Below are positions 57,423 to 64,000 of a stretch of DNA of 64,000 nt, one piece after another. The stretch is from Pseudomonadota bacterium (GTDB lineage: Bacteria; Myxococcota_A; UBA796; CAJQPC01). The stretch covers positions 62,001-126,000 of the forward strand of contig JAAESX010000131.1 of assembly GCA_024228935.1 (NCBI GenBank), in the 5' to 3' direction. The number at the start of each line of letters is the position of its first letter. Within the stretch, counting starts at the first letter, position 1. The notes under the pieces are model-generated. The model was not told where the DNA came from. It saw only the letters and a list, made by a program, of their open reading frames with translations, and made no database searches. The position numbers and the translations under genes were made by a program.

Positions 57423-57761
57423 ATGGCGTACATCTCCCCCGAGATCGGCATTCAGCTTCGACGCGCAGTGGTCAAGGGCCAGAAGCGCATGGAGGCTCGG
57501 CGCGAGGCCATCAAGCAGCGCTGGGACGAGCGCCCCACCGTCGACGAGGGCCCGATGGACGCGCTCGCCTGTCCGCGGTGCCTGAGCCTGTACGAGCTCG
57601 GCAGCTCCTGCCCGGACTGCGACGTCGACCTGGTGCCCCGGGGCATGGGCGACCTGTCCGTGCCGCCGCCTCCGCCGCGTCGGATGGTCGCGCAGATCGT
57701 CGCCTCGATCGGCCTGTTGTTCGGGTCCATCGGCCTGTATGCGTGGCTCGCGACGATGTGA
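57423..57761 (+). CDS. Small zinc-ribbon membrane protein
   Basis: 112 residues. ATG 57423 follows a perfect AGGAGGT at 57409-57415 with 7-base spacing. A basic N-terminal helix (LRRAVVKGQKRMEARREAIK) is followed by a C-P-R-C / C-P-D-C zinc ribbon near residues 50-67, a Pro-rich stretch (VPPPPPRR) and a C-terminal membrane helix (QIVASIGLLFGSIGLYAWL). No named family recognised. Confidence 0.72.
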   Translation: MAYISPEIGIQLRRAVVKGQKRMEARREAIKQRWDERPTVDEGPMDALACPRCLSLYELGSSCPDCDVDLVPRGMGDLSVPPPPPRRMVAQIVASIGLLFGSIGLYAWLATM

Positions 57762-57774
57762 CAGGCATGGAGCC

Positions 57775-58457
57775 ATGCTGTTCCTGCTGACCGTGTGTCC
57801 CGCCCCCGAGCTCGAGCCCGTCGAGACCCACGTCGTGACCGTCAAGGTCCGTGTCCTGCCCACCGCGGGCTGGGACCCCGTCGCGATGGATGCCGAAGTC
57901 GAGTGGTTCCAGGACGGTGTGCTGGTCGGCACGGACGAACAGGACTTCGCCGAGCCGACGGTGGTCGACGACGCCGGGTCGGTCATCCCGATGCGGCGGC
58001 TGGCGTTCCACGACTACGAGCACGGCTGGGCCGCAGCCGATGGGTTCGAGCCCGGCAGCTACCTGGTCACCGAGCTCGCCGGCGAGTCGATCGACCCCGT
58101 CGGCTTCGAGGTGAGCGACATCGGCCAGGTGCCCTCGACCTTCGAGGTCGGCGACTCGATCACGCAGACGGCGACTTGGAGATCTGCGATCTGGTCGCGT
58201 CGATCGGCGTTGCGTGCGAGCCGTGTCCGGACGGCCAGCTCGAGTGCCTGCCCCTGGCGCTCCGCGCGTCGCACATGAGCGCCATCACACCCCTCGACCC
58301 GCTGCCGAACTGCGGCGCCGACCTGTCCGATCCGGACGACCCCGAGCTCTCCTTCGAGTGGAACCTGAAGATCTGCTCGTTCACGGCCCTCCCCGCGACG
58401 CTCGGACCGCTGGCCTGGCTGGCCCTGGCGCTGACCCGGCGGCGACGCACGCGATAA
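57775..58457 (+). CDS. Lipoprotein-like protein with MYXO-CTERM-like tail, frameshifted
   Basis: Unrecognised protein of about 227 residues. From ATG 57775 the signal is MLFLLTVC (Cys8) and the first domain is beta-rich (VVTVKVRVLPTAGWDP). Near 58172 the frame changes: the first frame ends in an Arg/Ser-rich tail at 58278, whereas the next frame continues with sensible residues (LEICDLVASIGVACEPCPDG, FEWNLKICSFTALPAT) to a hydrophobic helix and basic end (LALALTRRRRTR), a MYXO-CTERM-like sorting tail. A missing or extra base at about 58165-58178 is likely. Confidence 0.6.
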
Positions 58458-58461
58458 GGCA

Positions 58462-58483
58462 GCCAGACCTGCGGAGGTCTGGC
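58462..58483 (+). promoter_or_regulatory. Hairpin sequestering the icmF ribosome-binding site
   Basis: GCCAGACCT (58462-58470), loop GCGG, AGGTCTGGC (58475-58483): a perfect 9-pair stem ending immediately before the ATG at 58484 and containing the only Shine-Dalgarno-like GGAGG (58473-58477) in its loop and stem. It can block ribosome access. It lies 4 bases after the previous stop, so upstream translation could open it. Confidence 0.6.
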
Positions 58484-61400
58484 ATGAGCCCCGAGAAGTA
58501 CACCCCGAACAATCGCGTTCGCGTGGTCACGGCCGCCTCGCTGTTCGACGGGCACGACGCCGCCATCAACGTGATGCGTCGGCTCATCCAGGCGCACGGC
58601 TGCGAGGTCATCCACCTGGGCCACAACCGCTCGGTACAGCAGGTCGTGAAGGCCGCCATCGACGAGGACGCCCAGGCCATCGCGCTGAGCTCGTACCAGG
58701 GCGGGCACATCGAGTACTTCAAGTACATGCGGGACCTGCTGGTCGAGGCCGGCCACGGGCACGTGAAGATCTTCGGCGGCGGCGGCGGCGTCATCGTGCC
58801 GCGCGAGGTCCGAGACCTGCACGACTACGGCATCACGCGCATCTATTCTCCCGAGGACGGCCGTCGCATGGGCCTCGTGGGCATGATCTCGGACCTGGTC
58901 CGGACCGCCGACTTCCAGGTCACCGAGCACGACGTCGCTGGCCTGCCGCGACTCATCACGCTGTGCGAGCGGGAGATCGACCAGCCCGGCACGATGGATC
59001 CCGCTGTCCGGCAGCGACTCGATGACGCCAAGACCGCCAAGATCCCGGTCCTCGGCATCACGGGCACCGGCGGCGCCGGAAAGTCCAGCTTCACCGACGA
59101 GCTGGTGCTGCGGTACCTGCGGGACCAGACGTCCGACCGGGTCGCCATCCTGTCCGTTGACCCCACGCGCAAGCGGACCGGCGGCGCTCTGCTCGGCGAC
59201 CGCATCCGGATGAACGCCATCCACGGCGACCGGTGCTTCATGCGCAGCCTCGCCACCCGCGACTCCGGGGGCGAGCTGTCCGCCGCGACCTCAGACGCCA
59301 TCGCCGCCTGCAAGGCCGAAGGCGTCGACCTCATCATCGTGGAGACCAGCGGCATCGGGCAGGGCGACAGCTCGATCATGGAGCTCTCCGACGTCTCCAT
59401 CTACGTGATGACGCCCGAGTACGGCGCCGCGACCCAGCTCGAGAAGATCGACATGCTCGACTTCGCCGACCTGGTCGTGGTCAACAAGTTCGAGCGCCGC
59501 GGAGCCCAGGACGCGCTGCGGGACGTGCGCAAGCAGGTCAAGCGCAACCGCGAGCTGTTCACGACGCCCGACGAGGAACTGGCGGTCTTCGGCACCATCG
59601 CCGCCCAGTTCAACGACCCCGGCGTCAACGCGGCCTACGCGCACCTGCTGACCGCACTCAACGACCGGACCGGACGCGAGCTCACCACCGATCTGGTCGG
59701 GGAGCGCGCCTCGGAGAAGCTCTCGAGCCTCATCCCCGGCGGACGCCAGGACTACCTGGGCCGCATCGCCGGCACGGTCCGTGGCTACCACTCGTGGGCC
59801 GGCGAGCAGGTGTCTCTCGCTCGCAAGCGGGATGCCCTCGTCCGAGCCGCCGACCAGCTCGGGCACGAGCCGGCCGTCGCCGAGCTCCTTCGGACCGAGG
59901 CCGCGGCCATCCGCCTCGACCCCAAGGCCGAGGACCTGCTCGCCGACTGGCCTGACACCGTCGAGCAGTACAGCGGAGACGAGTTCGTCTACACGGTCCG
60001 AGGTCGGGAGATCCGCCAGCCCCTCGTGCACGAGAGCCTGGCCCGCCAGAAGATCAAGCGGGTCGCCCTGCCGCGGTTCCAGGACGTCGGCGAGATCCTG
60101 CGGTTCACGCTCGCGGAGAACCTGCCCGGCCGGTTCCCGTACACCGCCGGCGTGTTCCCCCTGAAGCGCCTCGGCGAGCTGCCCAAGCGCATGTTCGCCG
60201 GCGAGGGCGGCCCCGCTCGGACCAACGCTCGCTTCCACTACCTGTGCAAGGGCGAGCCGACCCATCGCCTGTCCACGGCGTTCGACAGCGTCACGCTCTA
60301 CGGCGAGGACCCCGCGGTCCGGCCCGACATCTACGGCAAGGTCGGCGAGTCGGGCGTCTCGGTGCCCCACCTCGACGACATGAAGGTGCTGTACGGCGGC
60401 TTCGATCTGTGCGCGCCGACGACCAGCGTCAGCATGACCATCAACGGCCCCGCGCCCATCCTGCTGGCCATGTACCTGAACACGGCCATCGACCAGGCGA
60501 TCGCGAACGGCTCGACCCGCGAGCAGGCCCTGGCCACCGTCCGCGGCACCGTCCAGGCCGACATCCTGAAGGAGGATCAGGCCCAGAACACCTGCATCTT
60601 CTCGACCGAGTTCGCCCTGAAGATGCAGGGCGACATCCAGCAGTGGTTCATCGAGAACGGCGTCCGGAACTACTACTCGGTGAGCATCAGCGGCTACCAC
60701 ATCGCCGAGGCCGGAGCGAACCCCATCAGCCAGCTGGCGTTCACGCTCGCCAACGGCTTCACGTTCGTCGAGGCCTACCTGGCCCGCGGCATGGACATCG
60801 ACGCGTTCGCGCCGAACCTGTCCTTCTTCTTCAGCAACGGGATGGACCCCGAGTACACGGTCATCGGCCGGGTCGCTCGCCGCATCTGGGCCGTCGCCAT
60901 GCGGGACCGGTACGGGGCCGGGAGCCGCTCGCAGAAGCTGAAGTACCACATCCAGACGTCCGGTCGTTCGCTGCACGCGCGCGAGATCCAGTTCAACGAC
61001 ATCCGCACCACGCTGCAGGCCCTGCTCGCGCTCTACGACAACTGCAACAGCTTGCACACCAACGCCTACGACGAGGCCGTCACGACCCCCACCGAGGAGT
61101 CCGTGCGCCGCGCGATGGCCATCCAGCTCATCCTCGGCAAGGAGTTCGGGCTCCTGATGAACGAGAACGCGCTGCAGGGCTCGTTCATCGTCGACGAGCT
61201 CACCGATCTGGTCGAGGAGGCCGTGCTCGTCGAGTTCGAGCGGCTGAACGACCGCGGCGGCGTCCTGGGCGCCATGGAGCGCCAGTACCAGCGCGGGAAG
61301 ATCCAGGAGGAGTCGCTCTACTACGAGCACCAGAAGCACTCCGGCGAGCTGCCCCTGATCGGCATCAACACCTTCCAGGACCCCACCACGATGGGGGACG

Positions 61401-61651
61401 ACTGGGAGCCGCCCGAGCCCGAGCTGCGCCGCGCCACGTACGAGGAGAAGACCTCGCAGATCGACTCGGTCGCGGCCTTCCAGGAGGCTCACGCGGACGA
61501 GGCGCCGGCGGCACTGGCTCGCTTGCGCCGGGTCGCGCTGTCCGGCGGGAACATCTTCGCCGAGCTGATGGACACGGTCCGGGTCGCGTCGCTCGGACAG
61601 ATCACGGCGGCGCTGTACGACGTCGGTGGTCAGTACCGGCGCAACCTCTAG
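58484..61651 (+). CDS. icmF: Fused isobutyryl-CoA mutase (B12-dependent) with its G-protein chaperone
   Basis: 1055 residues, adenosylcobalamin-dependent carbon-skeleton mutase of the IcmF type. Order: B12-binding domain with FDGHDAAINVMRR and HLGHNRSVQQV (His lower ligand in D-G-H-D) at about 18-45; P-loop GTPase chaperone with GITGTGGAGKSS near 187 and VETSGIGQGDSS; then the large mutase barrel with RFPYTAGVFP, GKVGESGVSVPHLDDM and NYYSVSISGYHIAEAGANP. It interconverts isobutyryl- and butyryl-CoA (or a related acyl pair). Translation may be controlled by the start-site hairpin. Confidence 0.93.
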   Translation: MSPEKYTPNNRVRVVTAASLFDGHDAAINVMRRLIQAHGCEVIHLGHNRSVQQVVKAAIDEDAQAIALSSYQGGHIEYFKYMRDLLVEAGHGHVKIFGGGGGVIVPREVRDLHDYGITRIYSPEDGRRMGLVGMISDLVRTADFQVTEHDVAGLPRLITLCEREIDQPGTMDPAVRQRLDDAKTAKIPVLGITGTGGAGKSSFTDELVLRYLRDQTSDRVAILSVDPTRKRTGGALLGDRIRMNAIHGDRCFMRSLATRDSGGELSAATSDAIAACKAEGVDLIIVETSGIGQGDSSIMELSDVSIYVMTPEYGAATQLEKIDMLDFADLVVVNKFERRGAQDALRDVRKQVKRNRELFTTPDEELAVFGTIAAQFNDPGVNAAYAHLLTALNDRTGRELTTDLVGERASEKLSSLIPGGRQDYLGRIAGTVRGYHSWAGEQVSLARKRDALVRAADQLGHEPAVAELLRTEAAAIRLDPKAEDLLADWPDTVEQYSGDEFVYTVRGREIRQPLVHESLARQKIKRVALPRFQDVGEILRFTLAENLPGRFPYTAGVFPLKRLGELPKRMFAGEGGPARTNARFHYLCKGEPTHRLSTAFDSVTLYGEDPAVRPDIYGKVGESGVSVPHLDDMKVLYGGFDLCAPTTSVSMTINGPAPILLAMYLNTAIDQAIANGSTREQALATVRGTVQADILKEDQAQNTCIFSTEFALKMQGDIQQWFIENGVRNYYSVSISGYHIAEAGANPISQLAFTLANGFTFVEAYLARGMDIDAFAPNLSFFFSNGMDPEYTVIGRVARRIWAVAMRDRYGAGSRSQKLKYHIQTSGRSLHAREIQFNDIRTTLQALLALYDNCNSLHTNAYDEAVTTPTEESVRRAMAIQLILGKEFGLLMNENALQGSFIVDELTDLVEEAVLVEFERLNDRGGVLGAMERQYQRGKIQEESLYYEHQKHSGELPLIGINTFQDPTTMGDDWEPPEPELRRATYEEKTSQIDSVAAFQEAHADEAPAALARLRRVALSGGNIFAELMDTVRVASLGQITAALYDVGGQYRRNL

Positions 61652-61663
61652 GTACCATCGGGC

Positions 61664-62848
61664 GTGGCTTCCATCGGTGAGCGGGTCGGACCCTTCCGGC
61701 TTGTCGGACGCGTGGAACAGCTCGGTTCCATCGAGCTGTGGGAAGCCCAGCGCGACGACGGCAGCCTGAAGGAGCCCCAGCGGGTCCACGTCCGGCTCCT
61801 CGCCGCGGCCGACGACCTGGACGCCGCCCGCTATCTGCGCGGGGAATACGAGGCGCTGCGGCGGGTGGACGACCCCCGGATCCCGGGCCTGGTCGGCTTC
61901 TTCGCGGGCCAGGGCGCGCTCATCCTGCGCCACGTCGAAGGGGTCCATCTGGGGCGCATCGTCGAGGCCGCTCGCCGTGGCTTCATCGAGCTGGACCCGC
62001 CGACCGCGCTCGACATCACGCTCGAGGTCGCGCACGCCCTCCGCATCGCGCACAGCATCCTGCTCGACGACGGCGCCCGCATCGTGCACGGCTGGCTCCG
62101 CCCGGATCGGGTGTGGATCGACGGCGCGGGCGAAGTGCACGTGCACGGCCTGGGCGCGGTCTGCGAGCGGATCGACCCACGGTACTTCCCGCCCGAGCAG
62201 CAGCAGGGGCTGGCCGCCTCGATGCACTCGGACCAGTTCCTGATCGGTCTCCTGCTGTTCGAGCTGCTGACCCACACGCCGCTCTACGAGCTCCAGGAAG
62301 ACGGCGCCGCGACCGCCGACGTGGAGGCCCGACTCGCCCGCCTCGAGTCCTTCTCCCCACCGGCCGTTCGGTTCCTGCGCAAGGTCCTGGCGGCCTCGCC
62401 GGCCGATCGGTACCGGGTTGACCGGGAGTTCCTGAAGGCGCTGCACGGCCTGCACCGTGAGGTCGGCGGGACCAGCATGCGGCACGAGCTCTACGACCGG
62501 GTCCGACTCCACCTGTCCGAGCTCGTCGACCCGATGGATGTGCCGGTCGGCTTCCATCTCGTGGCCGACGCGTCCGGCGAGCGCACCGTCGCGGCCGAGG
62601 TGAAGGAGCGGCTCCGCGACAACCTCGACATGACCCAGCCGCCGGTGCTCCTGGGGGACCAGGTCGACGCGCCGCTCCTGGGCGAGGACTCGCGCAACGA
62701 GCGCATCGATCAGGTCGCCCCACCCCCGCCGGTCGAGGCCGCCGCTCCGTCTCCAGGGGGCTCGACCCTGGGTGAGTGGACCGTGCTGCTGGCGTGCCTG
62801 TTGTTCGTCGTCGTCCTCATGTTCTTCATCACGCGGATGTTCTTGTGA
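61664..62848 (+). CDS. Membrane-anchored pseudokinase
   Basis: 394 residues from GTG 61664. The first 260 residues follow the protein-kinase fold (GERVGPFRLVGRVEQLGSIELWEA where the glycine loop would be), but the catalytic elements are lost. The HRD/K/N loop reads VHGWLRPDRVWI, with Trp for the catalytic Asp and Val for the metal Asn. DFG reads HGLG. A Gly-rich loop and VAIK Lys are not visible. A C-terminal Pro-rich linker and one membrane helix (WTVLLACLLFVVVLMFFITRMF) follow. So it is a non-catalytic kinase-like protein, plausibly a scaffold. The link to icmF is positional only. Confidence 0.78.
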   Translation: MASIGERVGPFRLVGRVEQLGSIELWEAQRDDGSLKEPQRVHVRLLAAADDLDAARYLRGEYEALRRVDDPRIPGLVGFFAGQGALILRHVEGVHLGRIVEAARRGFIELDPPTALDITLEVAHALRIAHSILLDDGARIVHGWLRPDRVWIDGAGEVHVHGLGAVCERIDPRYFPPEQQQGLAASMHSDQFLIGLLLFELLTHTPLYELQEDGAATADVEARLARLESFSPPAVRFLRKVLAASPADRYRVDREFLKALHGLHREVGGTSMRHELYDRVRLHLSELVDPMDVPVGFHLVADASGERTVAAEVKERLRDNLDMTQPPVLLGDQVDAPLLGEDSRNERIDQVAPPPPVEAAAPSPGGSTLGEWTVLLACLLFVVVLMFFITRMFL

Positions 62849-62858
62849 GCGGAGTCCT

Positions 62859-63623
62859 GTGAGGGGTCCCGTGATCCGTCGGCTGCCAGTCCGCACGCCG
62901 ACGCTCCCGCCAGCGACCCACACCAACTGCTACGTGCTGGACGGCGTGACGGTGGTCGACCCGGCCTCGCCGTTCCGGGACGAGCAGGACCGACTGGTCG
63001 CCGACCTCGACGGGCTGCCGCTCGAGCGTATCGTGCTGACACATCACCACCTCGATCACGTCGGCGGCGCCTCGGATCTCGCCCGGCGGCGGTCGCTCCC
63101 GATCTACGCCCACGCGGTGACCCAGGCGCTCTGCCCGGACATCGAGTTCGCCGGCACCCTCGACGAGGGCGACACGCTGCACGGCTGGGACGTGTTGTTC
63201 ACGCCGGGTCACGCCCCCGGGCACGTGTGCTTCCGGAAGCAGGACCAGCTGGTCGTCGGGGACATGGTCGCGAGCGAGGGGACCATCGTGCTCGAGCCGA
63301 ACGAGGGCAGCCTGCGCGACTACCTGGCCTCTCTGGAGCGCCTGCTCGACCTCGGCGAGCATACCGTGCATCCGGCGCACGGCGAGCCCATCCGCGAGAC
63401 GAAGTTCCGGGACTACATCACGCATCGACACGCCCGCACGGACCAGATCCGGGCAGCGCTCCGGCAGGTGAATACACCGCTTGAGATCGTCGAACTCGTC
63501 TATGCGGACACGATCCCCCGGTTCGTGTACCCGCTGGCCGCGCGCCAGGTCGTCTGCCACCTGACGTGGCTGAGCGAGGAGGGCGAGGCGACACGAGACG
63601 GGGACCACTGGAGAGCGACATGA
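62859..63623 (+). CDS. Metallo-beta-lactamase-fold hydrolase (LACTB2-like)
   Basis: 254 residues from GTG 62859 (GTG 62871 also possible). Metal-binding motifs: TNCYVLDG, the HxHxDH site LTHHHLDHVGGA near residue 65, FTPGHAPGHVCF near 120, GDMVASEGTIV and VHPAHGEPI. The C-terminal helical domain (RHARTDQIRAALRQ, YADTIPRFVYPLAARQVVCHL) resembles the LACTB2 / RNase-like MBL group. Substrate may be a thioester or RNA. Stop overlaps the next ATG (ATGA). Confidence 0.82.
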   Translation: MRGPVIRRLPVRTPTLPPATHTNCYVLDGVTVVDPASPFRDEQDRLVADLDGLPLERIVLTHHHLDHVGGASDLARRRSLPIYAHAVTQALCPDIEFAGTLDEGDTLHGWDVLFTPGHAPGHVCFRKQDQLVVGDMVASEGTIVLEPNEGSLRDYLASLERLLDLGEHTVHPAHGEPIRETKFRDYITHRHARTDQIRAALRQVNTPLEIVELVYADTIPRFVYPLAARQVVCHLTWLSEEGEATRDGDHWRAT

Positions 63624-64000
63624 GCGGTGACACACCGGACGAGAACGTCCACCCGGACCAGGACGACGCGGCGCCCAAGGGGCCCGCAGACCGCATCGCA
63701 GACGACGTGGGGCGTGGCCTGGCCGGCCTCGGCAAGCTGGCCAGTGGCATCGCCGGCAAGGTCCTCGGTCCGGGGGTCGACATCGCCCGGGAGCCCGAGC
63801 GCACCGTGGTCACGCCCGAGGTCGACGCGGCCATCGAGAAGACCGGCGAGATCGTCGGGCACTGGCTCCGCTCGGCCGGTGACGCCCTGAAGGACCACCC
63901 GGCCGATCCCGGTGTGGCGATCGACGAGGCGCTCAAGACGGCCGAGGAGAAGCCCAAGTCGACGACCGCGGACGAGGCGGGCTGGTCCCCGCTGGTCCAG
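63620..64000 (+). CDS. Hypothetical protein, 3' end beyond the window
   Basis: 127 codons from ATG 63620 to the edge; no stop seen. Acidic N-terminus (DTPDENVHPDQDDAAPKG) then amphipathic segments (DVGRGLAGLGKLASGIAGKVLG; EKTGEIVGHWLRSAGDAL). No membrane helix or domain recognised so far. Coupled by ATGA to the MBL-fold gene. Confidence 0.65.
   Translation, partial: MSGDTPDENVHPDQDDAAPKGPADRIADDVGRGLAGLGKLASGIAGKVLGPGVDIAREPERTVVTPEVDAAIEKTGEIVGHWLRSAGDALKDHPADPGVAIDEALKTAEEKPKSTTADEAGWSPLVQ

Noticed and set aside
58441..58500. Cobalamin riboswitch before the B12-dependent icmF
   Set aside because: Only about 26 bases separate the genes, and no B12-box is present; the local hairpin is a simple stem.

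Overview
The window is a gene-dense, GC-rich (very strong G/C third-position bias) bacterial chromosome segment. It contains no RNA operon, tRNA, insertion sequence, phage gene or CRISPR array that I could recognise. The gene content points to a myxobacterium-like member of the Myxococcota (former Deltaproteobacteria). The signs are a large MopE-type calcium/metal-binding repeat lipoprotein, a MYXO-CTERM-like C-terminal anchor, an ECF sigma/anti-sigma pair, eukaryotic-like Ser/Thr kinases, HDOD and PilZ proteins, a sigma-54 promoter and many lipoproteins. This placement is an inference from families; no 16S or marker phylogeny is available here. The region looks like ordinary chromosome rather than an island.

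Layout. 1-3.8 kb: alpha/beta hydrolases and an NhaC-type antiporter on the minus strand. 3.8-11.6 kb: a giant repeat lipoprotein, divergent from an operon of ECF sigma factor, zinc-finger anti-sigma, exported caspase-like protein with an outer-membrane-barrel-like tail, a lipoprotein and a permuted NlpC/P60 (C92) membrane protein. 11.7-18.8 kb: glyoxalase II, a dehalogenase/epoxide-hydrolase-like enzyme, a pentapeptide-repeat potassium-channel fusion, PilZ, HDOD, a MORN-like protein and an M14 carboxypeptidase. 18.8-19.2 kb: the only long gene-free stretch; it holds a sigma-54 promoter, an upstream inverted repeat and a highly structured candidate RNA ending in a terminator. 19.2-22.9 kb: a kinase / TPR / ligand-binding lipoprotein operon ending in a good terminator. 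22.9-25.5 kb: XPB-like helicase plus its DUF790 (Bax1) nuclease partner. 25.5-35.6 kb: arylsulfotransferase-like lipoprotein, sulfatase, lipoproteins, HerA-like ATPase, beta-propeller lipoprotein and a beta-helix protein with a sorting tail. 35.6-40.9 kb: zinc-ribbon protein, tryptophanase-like lyase, and a KAS III plus sulfotransferase pair. 41-47.8 kb: four translationally coupled lipoprotein genes (arylsulfotransferase-like, unknown, phosphatase/sulfatase with Asp-box propeller, unknown). 47.8-55.7 kb: subtilase, sodium:alanine symporter with a periplasmic insert, GT2, STT3-like glycosyltransferase, HAD, GNAT and macrodomain proteins. 55.7-58.5 kb: alkane monooxygenase with promoter/operator and a coupled TetR gene, then two small proteins. 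58.5-64 kb: fused isobutyryl-CoA mutase (IcmF), a membrane-anchored pseudokinase, an MBL-fold hydrolase and a partial gene.

Common threads. Genes within operons are usually joined by 4-base ATGA/GTGA overlaps. Thirteen predicted lipoproteins have their lipobox cysteine at residue 8-11 and no basic residue before it; this is the most unusual global signal. Several leaders carry hairpins suggesting RNA-level control: upstream of the tryptophanase-like gene, upstream of the KAS III gene, and over the ribosome-binding site of icmF. At least four genes show frame breaks, and the ECF sigma gene has a stop at codon 3. These may be real or assembly/base-calling errors, and I flag them as such.
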